A stretch of DNA of 54,019 bases, taken from assembly GCF_003611695.1 (NCBI RefSeq), contig NZ_RAWE01000049.1:1-54019 (forward strand). The letters are read 5' to 3'. This DNA is from Corallococcus carmarthensis. Lineage in GTDB: Bacteria; Myxococcota; Myxococcia; Myxococcales; Myxococcaceae. The position numbers and the translations under genes were made by a program. The notes beneath the pieces were generated by a model. It had not been told where the DNA came from. It was given only the letters and a program-made list of their open reading frames with translations, and searched no databases. Positions 10,817 through 19,391 of the stretch are shown here, in pieces (the stretch's first letter is position 1; every line of letters starts with the position of its first letter).

Positions 10817-11205
10817 CCGCGCGGCGCCTCGGCCGGGGTCTTCTCCAAGAGGGCGCGGGCGGCGCCCTGGATGGAGTCCGGCGTGAAGGGCTTGGTCATG
10901 AAGCGGTTCGCGCCCGCCTGGAGCGCGCGCTCGCGGGACGCCTCGTCGCCACGGGTGGTGACGATGATGATGGGCAGGTTGCGCAGGTGGTCCTGGCCGC
11001 GCACGAACTCCACCACCTCGATGCCCCCGATGTCCGGCATGTTGAGGTCCAGCACCAGCAGGTCGTACGGCTTGAGCGACAGCTGCTCGATGGCTTCCAA
11101 CCCGCTGGAGGCCTGCGTGAAGCGGCTGTCCGGATAGGGCCGCAGGCAGGCGACCACCATCTCGCGCATCACCTTGCTGTCATCGACGACGAGTACCTCG
11201 GGCAT
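10813..11205 (-). CDS. CheY-like single-domain response regulator
   Basis: First gene of the chemosensory operon. The 130-residue protein is only a receiver domain: acidic pair D8/D9, phospho-acceptor D53 in VLDLNMPD, T84 and K105. There is no DNA-binding or enzymatic domain, so it should act by protein contact as CheY does. A good ribosome site (AGAGGA) precedes the ATG, and its stop overlaps the cheA start by four bases. The promoter of the whole operon should lie in the roughly 200 bases shared with the divergent hybrid kinase gene, but I see no clear consensus box there. Whether it controls motility or something else cannot be told. Confidence 0.92.
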   Translation of the reverse strand: MPEVLVVDDSKVMREMVVACLRPYPDSRFTQASSGLEAIEQLSLKPYDLLVLDLNMPDIGGIEVVEFVRGQDHLRNLPIIIVTTRGDEASRERALQAGANRFMTKPFTPDSIQGAARALLEKTPAEAPRG

Positions 11206-11406
11206 GGCGTCCTCTGGAAACGACCGGCCAAGCTAGATCGATTCCGACCCGCTGAAAGAAATGAGTCATCAGGCATGTGTTGAACGTTGGCTGGTCCACG
11301 CCCGCGCTGGACGATCTGCCACGGCGGGCAACGGGGCGCCACGTCCGCCCGCACATCCGGCACCCTGTCCGCTCCTGCTTTTCCGCTCCGGGAACCGACT
11401 TCCTCC

Positions 11407-12951
11407 ATGCGCCCGCCTCCCACGCCCGCCGCCTCCTTCCCACGCCCGCCGGGTCCTCTCCCGCACGACCCGGGACCCGCACCTTGCGTCTGGGTGGTGG
11501 ACGACAGCGCCAGCGAGGCGCGCTTCATCAAGACGGCGCTGGGAACAGGCTTCCAGGTGGAGACCTTCCCGGACGGCGCGGCCATGCTCGAAAGGCTGCA
11601 CGCCGGGCGGGCGCCGGACGTGGTGGTGCTGGACTGGGAGATGCCGGGGATGTCCGGCCCGGAGGTCTGCCAGTTCCTGCGAGGCCAGCCGCAGACGCAG
11701 GCCCTGCCGGTGCTGCTGCTCACCGCGCACAGCCGGCCGGAGGACCTGGTGCAGGGCCTGCGCGCGGGCGCCAACGACTACGTGGCCAAGCCCTTCCGCA
11801 CGGAGGAGGTGCGCGCGCGGGTGGACGCGCTCGCGCGCACCAAGCGGCTGGTGGACGACGTGCGCCGCACCAGCGAGGAGAAGGCGGAGGTGTTCGCGCA
11901 GCTGGACGCGCTCCTCACGTCCTCGCCCGTGGGGCTGTCGCTGATGGACCGCGACCTGCGCTTCGTGCGCGTCAACGCGCGCATGGCGAAGCTGGACGGG
12001 CTGAGCGTGGACGACTATCCGGGCAGGACGCTGGCCCAGGTGCTGCCCCAGTTCGCCGCACGGCTGGAGCCCCTGCTCCGCCGCGTCATGGAGACGGGCG
12101 AGCCCGCGGAGGAGCTGGGCTTCACGCTGGAGCGGCCGGACGCGCCCGGTGGACACCTGCACGTGATGGCCAGCTACCACCCGGTGCGCACCGCCCGGGG
12201 GGAGGTGGTGGGCGTGGGCAGCGTGCTGGTGGACGTCACCCGGCACAAGCAGGCGGAAGCGGAGCTGCGCGCGTCCGCGGAGTTCCGCGAGCGGTTCCTG
12301 GGCATCGTGGGCCACGACCTGCGCAACCCCCTCAACTCCATCCGCATGGGCGCCAGCTACCTCGTCGCCAGCGAGCAGCTGCCCCCGCCGCTGGTGCGCA
12401 CCGCCAGCCGCATCATCAGCAGCACGGACCGGATGACGCGGATGATCACCGAGCTGCTGGACTTCACCCGCAGCCGGCTGGGCGGCGGCATCCCGCTGGC
12501 GCCGGGCACCACGGACCTGGGCCAGGTGGCGCGTCAGGTGGTGGAGGAGCTGGAGCTGGTGCACCCGCACCGCACCGTGAAGGTGACGGCCACGGGCCCG
12601 CTCACCGGCCACTGGGACGCCGACCGGCTGGCGCAGGTCCTGAGCAACCTGGTGGGCAACGCCCTCCAGTACAGCCCGGCGGAGGGCACGGTGGAGCTGG
12701 TGCTCGCGGGCGAGCCGGAGCAGGCCGTCGTGCGGGTGAGCAACCCCGGAGAGGCCATCCACCCGGAGGAGCTGGCGCTGCTCTTCCACCCCTTCCAGCG
12801 CGCGCGCACGGGCGCCCACGTGCCGTCGGGCCTGGGCCTGGGCCTCTTCATCTCCGACCAGATTGCCCGCGGCCACCGGGGCATGCTGAGCGTCTCGTCG
12901 GACGCGGAGCGCACGGTCTTCACCCTGACGCTGCCGCGCGGAAGCGCATGA
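11407..12951 (+). CDS. Receiver-PAS-histidine kinase hybrid
   Basis: A 514-residue cytoplasmic hybrid kinase. An N-terminal receiver (VWVVDDS, phospho-acceptor D76 in LDWEMPGMSG, K in VAKPFR) is followed by a PAS domain around residues 160-290, a HisKA domain with H303 in GHDLRNPLNS, and a HATPase domain ending in GLGLGLFIS. The G1 box is VSNPGEAIH, with Asn for Asp. The start is the ATG at 11407; the frame is open for 40 more codons upstream, but that stretch has no matching domain. The order receiver-then-kinase suggests it is modulated by another kinase. It is divergent from the che operon. Confidence 0.9.
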   Translation: MRPPPTPAASFPRPPGPLPHDPGPAPCVWVVDDSASEARFIKTALGTGFQVETFPDGAAMLERLHAGRAPDVVVLDWEMPGMSGPEVCQFLRGQPQTQALPVLLLTAHSRPEDLVQGLRAGANDYVAKPFRTEEVRARVDALARTKRLVDDVRRTSEEKAEVFAQLDALLTSSPVGLSLMDRDLRFVRVNARMAKLDGLSVDDYPGRTLAQVLPQFAARLEPLLRRVMETGEPAEELGFTLERPDAPGGHLHVMASYHPVRTARGEVVGVGSVLVDVTRHKQAEAELRASAEFRERFLGIVGHDLRNPLNSIRMGASYLVASEQLPPPLVRTASRIISSTDRMTRMITELLDFTRSRLGGGIPLAPGTTDLGQVARQVVEELELVHPHRTVKVTATGPLTGHWDADRLAQVLSNLVGNALQYSPAEGTVELVLAGEPEQAVVRVSNPGEAIHPEELALLFHPFQRARTGAHVPSGLGLGLFISDQIARGHRGMLSVSSDAERTVFTLTLPRGSA

Positions 12952-13049
12952 GTCCTGGCGGACGCACTCCTCCCCGCTCCCGTGCTTCCCGGCCATCCGG
13001 CCGTGCGAGCCCCTTGGAAACGCCCGGGCCCGTGCCCTACCGTGCGTGT

Positions 13050-13427
13050 GTGTCCACGCCGCAACGCCACGCCCCCCTGCTCCTCGTCGAGAACAACGAA
13101 GACGTCCGCGAGGCGCTGCGGGAGATCCTGGAGTCGGAGGGCTACCGCGTCCACACGGCGGTGAACGGCCATGATGCGTTGAGCGTGCTGGCGAAGCTGG
13201 AGCGGATGCCCGCCCTCATCCTGCTGGACCTGGTGATGCCGGTGATGGATGGCCACGCCTTCATCGAACACCTGCGCGGCACGGGCGCGCTCGCGCTGAC
13301 GCGGGTGCTGGTGCTGACGGCGCACCCCACCCTGCCGCTGCCGCAAGGGGTCTCCGGACGGCTGGGCAAGCCGGTGAAGCTGGAGGCGCTGCTGGACGCC
13401 ATCGCCGTGCACTCCGCACCGGAGTGA
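13050..13427 (+). CDS. Single-domain response regulator
   Basis: A 125-residue receiver without an output domain. D60 in LLDLVMPVMDG, T90 and K107 are in place. The usual acidic metal-binding pair is changed: the motif reads LLVENNED rather than LLVDDDED, leaving a Glu-Asn pair. Magnesium binding may therefore be altered, although receivers with EN pairs exist. The start is a GTG, because no ATG lies in the right place and the domain begins directly after it. It is separated by about 100 bases from the hybrid kinase upstream and faces another receiver tail to tail with a 10-base gap. It is a likely phosphorelay partner of the neighbouring kinases. Confidence 0.85.
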   Translation: MSTPQRHAPLLLVENNEDVREALREILESEGYRVHTAVNGHDALSVLAKLERMPALILLDLVMPVMDGHAFIEHLRGTGALALTRVLVLTAHPTLPLPQGVSGRLGKPVKLEALLDAIAVHSAPE

Positions 13428-13437
13428 CCTGACCGCC

Positions 13438-13815
13438 TCAGGCGGCGGCGGGGCAGTGCCGCGCCACCATGCGCAGCAACTCCGCGATGTCCACGGGCTT
13501 GCGCAACAGGCCCACCGTGCCCGGGGGCGCCTTGGCGGAGAAGTGGGCGGTGAGCATCAGCACCGGCAGCTCTCGGTGGCGCTCGTCCTCGCGCAGCCGG
13601 TGGAGGAACTCCAGCCCGTCCATCACCGGCATCATCAGGTCCAGCAACACCAGACAGGGGTGTTGCTGGGTGGCCAGGACGTCCAGGGCGGCCTGGCCGT
13701 TGGCGGCCTGGAGCACCGTGTAGTCCTCCATCTCCAGCAGCTCCGCCACGACCTCGCGCAGATCCGGTTCGTCATCGACGATGAGGATGGTGGAACGCGG
13801 GGTCTCTCTGCGCAC
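13438..13815 (-). CDS. Single-domain response regulator
   Basis: A 125-residue receiver with no output domain: acidic pair D14/D15, phospho-acceptor D59 in LLDLMMPVMDG, T89 and K106 are all present, so it should be phosphorylatable. It is convergent with the receiver gene at 13050-13427 and the two products are similar over their length. The kinase at 13999 starts divergently about 180 bases away and could share its regulatory region. It would act by protein-protein contact, as CheY or a phosphorelay intermediate does. Confidence 0.9.
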   Translation of the reverse strand: MRRETPRSTILIVDDEPDLREVVAELLEMEDYTVLQAANGQAALDVLATQQHPCLVLLDLMMPVMDGLEFLHRLREDERHRELPVLMLTAHFSAKAPPGTVGLLRKPVDIAELLRMVARHCPAAA

Positions 13816-13998
13816 CGCGGCAGCCTACGCACGTCGAGACGCGAGCGCCATGAATGACGTGCCTCCCTGCCCTCACCGCGCGCACCGGCTTCTCGCGGTG
13901 CGGGCCCCCGCCCGTCCGCCTGTTGGGAATCCCAGGAGAAAACAGGGTGTCCCGTTGCACCTGGGAGCCCGAGCCCCTACCCCCTTCTCTACGGGCCC

Positions 13999-16896
13999 AT
14001 GAACCTCATCGCGGACTTCATCGAAGCGAACCTGGACGTCCTGGTGAGGCGCTTCGCGGAAGCCGCGCGAGGGCTGGAGAGCACGCAGGGACTGAAGCCG
14101 TCGGAGCTCATCTCCACGCTGCCGGAGTACCTCCACGCGGTGGCGGCCATCTGCCGGCACGGCGCCACGCCGGAGCGCCTGGAGACGCGGGCGCGCCTGG
14201 AGGAGGCGCACATCAACCTGCGCCTGCGCGTGGGCGCCACGCAGGAGGACGCGACGGACGAGTACACGCTCCTGGGCCGGCTCATCCCCCAGCTCTGGGA
14301 GGACGTGCGGCCGGAGCGCAAACCCACCGCCGACGACCTCCAGTGCCTCTTCCAGCAGTTGGAGAAGGCCATGGACCACGTGGTGGTCCTCTTCTCCGGC
14401 TACTCGCTGGAGGACCGGCAGCGCGAGAAGCGCTTCCTGCGCCAGATGGACGCGCTGGCGCCCCAGTGGTTGGAGTCGCGCGCGGATCCGCGGGGCCTGC
14501 TCAGGCCCCTGGTGGAGCTCATCGTCCGCGCGCTGGAGGCCACCGGCGCGGAGCTGTTCCTCATGGACGCGGGGGGCCGGAGGATGGTCCCCATCGCGCA
14601 CACGGAGCACTCCGTCGTCGCCCCCGGCCGGTCGGTGGATGCGCAGGGGCCGTCCTTCCTGGGCCGCGTGGCCCGTTCGGAGGAGCCGCTCGTGCTGGCG
14701 CAGGCGCGGGGCCTGGAGGACTTCGAACGGGAAGGGCTGGACGCCACCGGGTGGAGCACGCTGCTGGGCCTGCGGCTGTGGCCCCATGGCGACCTGATGG
14801 GAGTCCTGTGCGTGGGTTTCGCGGAGGCCCGGCCGGTCCCGCCGCAGACCAAGCGCTTCCTGGAGACGCTGGTGGAGTACCTCTCCGGCATCCTCGACCG
14901 GGCCCTGCTCATGGGACAGCTGCACGAAGCCAACGTGCGGCTGGAGGCGTCCGAGACGCGCTACCGGCTGGCCAGCCAGGCGGCCGCGGACACCGTCTGG
15001 GATTGGAACCTCCTCACCGAGGAGGTGACCTGGAGCGGAGAGACGCTCAAGCTGCTCGGCTTCGCGCCAGGCGAGACAGGGCCCACGGCGGACTGGTGGG
15101 TCGAGCGCATCCACCCCGAGGACCGGGAGCGGGTCGTGCACGGCATCCACGCGGCCATCCAGGGCATCCAGGCGCGCTGGCAGGACGAGTACCGGTTCCT
15201 CAACCGCCAGGGCGACATCGTGCGGGTGCTCGACACGGGCGTCATCCTGCGCGACGCGGAAGGCCGGGGCGTGCGCATGGTGGGCGCCATGCAGGACGTC
15301 ACCTCCCGGCGGGAGGCGGAGAACGGACACGAGCAGCTGCTCCAGGAGGCCCGCACCGCGCGCGTCCAGGCGGACACGGCGCTGAGCCAGCTGCGCGCGC
15401 TCTTGCAACAGGCGCCCGTCGCGCTCTCCATCTTCCGGGGCCCCGCGCACGTCGTGGAGCTGGCCAACGACCGCGTCTGCCAGCTCTGGGGCCGCCCTTG
15501 CGACCAGGTCCTGGGCCGTCCCATCCTCGAAGCGCTGCCGGAAGTGGCGGGCCAGGGCATCCGGGAGCTGCTGGATGGCGTGCTCGCCACGGGCAGGCCC
15601 TACGTGGGCCATGAGCTGCGCGTGCGGCTCGCGAGGGCCGCGGGCGGAGCCCTGGAGGACGCGTACTTCAACCTCATCTACCAGCCACTGCGCGAGGCGG
15701 AGGTCGGCTTCGAGGGCATCCTCGTCGTCGCCAACGAGGTCACCGAGGCCGTGCGGGCCCGTCAACGGGCGGAGTCCCTGGCGGCCACGCTCAAGGCCAG
15801 CGAGGAGCGCCTGCGGCTGGCCCTGGACGCGGCGGACATGGGCAGCTGGGACATCGAACCCGCCACCGGCCGGGCCACCTGGGACGCGCGCTTCCGCGCC
15901 ATGCTGGGCCTGCCCGCCGAAGGCGACGTGACGCTCGACGAGGCCATGCAGTTCGTCCTCGATGAGGACCGGCGACAGGTGCTGCACGCGATGACGGAGG
16001 CCTCCCGGCTGGGGGGCTCCGGCGAGTACGCGAGCGAGTTCCGCGTGCGGCCTCTCCATGGCGGCCAGCCCGTGCGGTGGATCTCCGGACGGGGCCACTT
16101 CCACTTCGGGCCGGACGGCCGGCCCGTGCGCTTCGTGGGCACGGGGCTGGACGTGACGGAGCGCAAGCTCGCGGAGGAGACAGCGCGTCAGCGCGCGGAG
16201 TTCGAGCAGTACCTGGTGGGCATCGTGTCGCACGACCTGCGCAACCCGCTGAGCGCCATCATCCTGGGCACGACGTCGCTGCTCCGGCGCGACGACCTGA
16301 ACGAGCGCGCGACGAAGGCCGTGCTGCGCATCCAGACCGCCGCGGAGCGCGCGGTGCGGATGATCCGCGACCTGCTGGACTTCACCCAGGCACGTCTGGG
16401 TGGCGGCATTCCGGTGCATTGCCAGGACCTGGAGCTGGGCGCGCTGGTGCGGCAGGGGGTGGAGGAGGTGCGGATGACCGTTCCGGAGCGCGTCGTCCAG
16501 ACGTCCCTGCCCGCGAAGATGCTCCAGGGGTGCTGGGACCCGGACCGCATCACGCAGGTGCTCACCAACCTGCTGGGCAACGCGCTGAAGTATTCGCCGG
16601 AAGGCACGCCCGTGTCGGTGCGCCTGCGGGAGGCGCCCGGGAGCATCCTGCTGGAGGTGCACAACGCGGGAGCCCCCATCGCCTCCGACCTGCTGCCCCG
16701 CATCTTCCAGCCCATGCAGCGAGGGGAACCGGGCGTGGACGCGGCGACGCGCAGCGTGGGCCTGGGGCTCTACATCGTGCGGACCATCGTGCATGCGCAC
16801 GGCGGCACCATCGACGTGACGTCCACGCAGGAAGCGGGCACGACGTTCACGGTGAGGCTGCCGCGCGCCGGCGCGAAACCGGCACCCTGCGTGTAG
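13999..16896 (+). CDS. RsbRD-GAF-PAS3 histidine kinase
   Basis: A 965-residue soluble sensor kinase. Residues 1-140 are all helical and match the RsbRD-type N-terminal domain of stressosome-like regulators (starts NLIADFIEANLDVLVRRF). A GAF domain covers about 155-305, three PAS domains about 315-720, then HisKA with H745 in SHDLRNPLSA and HATPase with N-box LTNLLGNALKYS and G2 YIVRTIVHAHGG. The G1 box is VHNAGAPIA, with Asn in place of Asp. There are no membrane segments; signals are probably internal (small molecules on GAF/PAS). An 11-bp stem-loop follows the stop. No receiver is fused, so it must signal to a separate one. Confidence 0.9.
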   Translation: MNLIADFIEANLDVLVRRFAEAARGLESTQGLKPSELISTLPEYLHAVAAICRHGATPERLETRARLEEAHINLRLRVGATQEDATDEYTLLGRLIPQLWEDVRPERKPTADDLQCLFQQLEKAMDHVVVLFSGYSLEDRQREKRFLRQMDALAPQWLESRADPRGLLRPLVELIVRALEATGAELFLMDAGGRRMVPIAHTEHSVVAPGRSVDAQGPSFLGRVARSEEPLVLAQARGLEDFEREGLDATGWSTLLGLRLWPHGDLMGVLCVGFAEARPVPPQTKRFLETLVEYLSGILDRALLMGQLHEANVRLEASETRYRLASQAAADTVWDWNLLTEEVTWSGETLKLLGFAPGETGPTADWWVERIHPEDRERVVHGIHAAIQGIQARWQDEYRFLNRQGDIVRVLDTGVILRDAEGRGVRMVGAMQDVTSRREAENGHEQLLQEARTARVQADTALSQLRALLQQAPVALSIFRGPAHVVELANDRVCQLWGRPCDQVLGRPILEALPEVAGQGIRELLDGVLATGRPYVGHELRVRLARAAGGALEDAYFNLIYQPLREAEVGFEGILVVANEVTEAVRARQRAESLAATLKASEERLRLALDAADMGSWDIEPATGRATWDARFRAMLGLPAEGDVTLDEAMQFVLDEDRRQVLHAMTEASRLGGSGEYASEFRVRPLHGGQPVRWISGRGHFHFGPDGRPVRFVGTGLDVTERKLAEETARQRAEFEQYLVGIVSHDLRNPLSAIILGTTSLLRRDDLNERATKAVLRIQTAAERAVRMIRDLLDFTQARLGGGIPVHCQDLELGALVRQGVEEVRMTVPERVVQTSLPAKMLQGCWDPDRITQVLTNLLGNALKYSPEGTPVSVRLREAPGSILLEVHNAGAPIASDLLPRIFQPMQRGEPGVDAATRSVGLGLYIVRTIVHAHGGTIDVTSTQEAGTTFTVRLPRAGAKPAPCV

Positions 16897-16905
16897 GGCC
16901 CGACG

Positions 16906-16935
16906 ACACGGTGGCGACGCCCGGCGCCACCGTGT
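16906..16935. terminator. Stem-loop after the RsbRD-GAF-PAS kinase
   Basis: Perfect 11-bp inverted repeat (ACACGGTGGCG and CGCCACCGTGT) with an 8-base loop, starting 10 bases after the kinase stop codon. It has no T-run, so it is either a weak intrinsic terminator or an mRNA 3'-end structure. Confidence 0.5.
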
Positions 16936-17060
16936 TAGTGAACCCGCAGCCACTCGACGCCCCGATGGCGGCACGACCTCGCGTCGTGACCGTAGGGGGT
17001 CCTCGGGTGGCCTTTGTCGGCTGGCGCCCCCCGAGCTCACTCTCGTTGCTGGAGGCCCCC

Positions 17061-18083
<1,023 letters not shown>

Positions 18084-18096
18084 CGCCAGCACGGCC

Positions 18097-18124
18097 CGCC
18101 CGCCGCCGCCTCACGCGGCGGGCG
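18097..18124. terminator. Bidirectional terminator-like hairpin
   Basis: 9-bp inverted repeat CGCCCGCCG / CGGCGGGCG with a 10-base loop, lying where the DHS-like gene and the pseudokinase gene converge. It overlaps the last codons of the pseudokinase. Confidence 0.5.
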
Positions 18125-19274
18125 TTGGCAGGTGCAGCACGCTCCCCGGTGGAAAGGCGCCCACGTCCATCTGGAACGCGCTCAGCACCGGGGCAGTCGC
18201 CGCGAGCGCCCGCTGGAACTCCGCCGCCGCCTCCGCGCCGCCGTAGTGGCCGCCCAGCCGCGCAGCGTGGGCGCGGAGGTCCACCTCCAGGTCCTCCGCG
18301 GTCGCGTAGCGCTCCGTCCGCTCCCGCCGCAGCAGCCGGTGGAGGATGGCGCGCAGCCCTGGCGACAGCCGGAACATCAGCGACTCCAGGTCCTCCGGCC
18401 GGTAGGTGGCGGCGTGCATCACCACGTCGGCGTACTCACCGGAGCCCTGCCCCGCCTGCGCCGCCACCATCATCCCCTGGAACACGCGCTTCGCGTCCGC
18501 GTCCGTCAGCCGTGCCTCCAGGTCGCCCATGAGGGCGCGCGGCAGGCTGTAGAGGTGCAGGCTCGTCGCCAGCTCCAGCAGGATGAGCCCCAGCGAGAAG
18601 AGATCCGACCGCGCGTCCGCCCCTTCCCCGAACAGCACCTCCGGCGCGCCGTAATACACCTCGCCGTGCGGGCGCGTGATGCTGGAGGGCGCCCGGCCCG
18701 GCAGCCGGGAGAAGACATCCCCCAGGTCCGTGAGCATCAGGGCACCCTCCGGCCCGAACCGGAGGCCCTGGGGATGCAGGTCGCGGTGCACGAAGCCCAG
18801 CGGCATGCCGCGCGCGTCTGTCTTTCCATGCAGGAACGCGAGCAGTGACGCGAGCTGGAGGCCCACGTGCACCAGGAAGGCCTCGGAATAGGAATGCACA
18901 TACACCAGCGGCAGCATCGCCACGTCATCCAGCGTGTAGCCGGGGACGTGCTCCCATTCGAGGTAGAGCATGTCGTCCACCTCGTGGCCGCCGTACAGCC
19001 GGGCGATGCGCGGATGTTCGAGCAGCCGTGAGAGCGCCAGCGTCTCCTGCAACCGCGCTCGCGGCTCCCTCGACAGGAATGCCTCCCCTCTTCGGAGGGA
19101 CAGCGCCTGGAGGAACACCGGCACAGGCTCACGCCCGGGCTGCCGCCTCACGGCCAGGAAGTGCTGCTCCCCATGGCCGCGCCGCCGCAGGATCCGCTCC
19201 AGCTCGAACACTTTGGACCCGGTCTTGAACAGCACTTCGGGAGGGGAAGGCTTCACCGTCCTGGAAGGACTCAT
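18111..19274 (-). CDS. Protein kinase-like protein, probable pseudokinase
   Basis: A 387-residue protein with the Ser/Thr kinase fold but lacking key residues. The glycine loop is poor (RRRGHGEQ), the beta-3 strand reads VFLQAL with Q57 where the ATP-anchoring Lys should be, and the catalytic loop is HRDLHPQG, with G170 replacing the metal-binding Asn. The HRD Asp (D165), a DLG motif (183-185), the alpha-C Glu candidate E77 and APE (GAPEV) remain. It likely binds a partner rather than phosphorylating. I chose the ATG at 19274 because AGGAG lies 10 bases upstream; a GTG at 19325 would add 17 residues. It is 117 bases downstream of the kinase-lipoprotein gene in the same direction, perhaps an operon. 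Confidence 0.85.
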   Translation of the reverse strand: MSPSRTVKPSPPEVLFKTGSKVFELERILRRRGHGEQHFLAVRRQPGREPVPVFLQALSLRRGEAFLSREPRARLQETLALSRLLEHPRIARLYGGHEVDDMLYLEWEHVPGYTLDDVAMLPLVYVHSYSEAFLVHVGLQLASLLAFLHGKTDARGMPLGFVHRDLHPQGLRFGPEGALMLTDLGDVFSRLPGRAPSSITRPHGEVYYGAPEVLFGEGADARSDLFSLGLILLELATSLHLYSLPRALMGDLEARLTDADAKRVFQGMMVAAQAGQGSGEYADVVMHAATYRPEDLESLMFRLSPGLRAILHRLLRRERTERYATAEDLEVDLRAHAARLGGHYGGAEAAAEFQRALAATAPVLSAFQMDVGAFPPGSVLHLPTPAA

Positions 19275-19391
19275 GCCGTGCGGGCTCCTGTGAGAACAAC
19301 GGCAGACTACTTTTTGAGTAGCCACATTCTCCAGGACCCGTCAGGTTGTATTAGAACGTTTCGCGCCTCGCGACCCTCCGACAAGCACGGT

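Noticed and set aside
13873-17040. A 1055-codon open frame on the minus strand
   Set aside because: Antisense to the RsbRD-GAF-PAS kinase. No domain, no start context, composition of a shadow frame.
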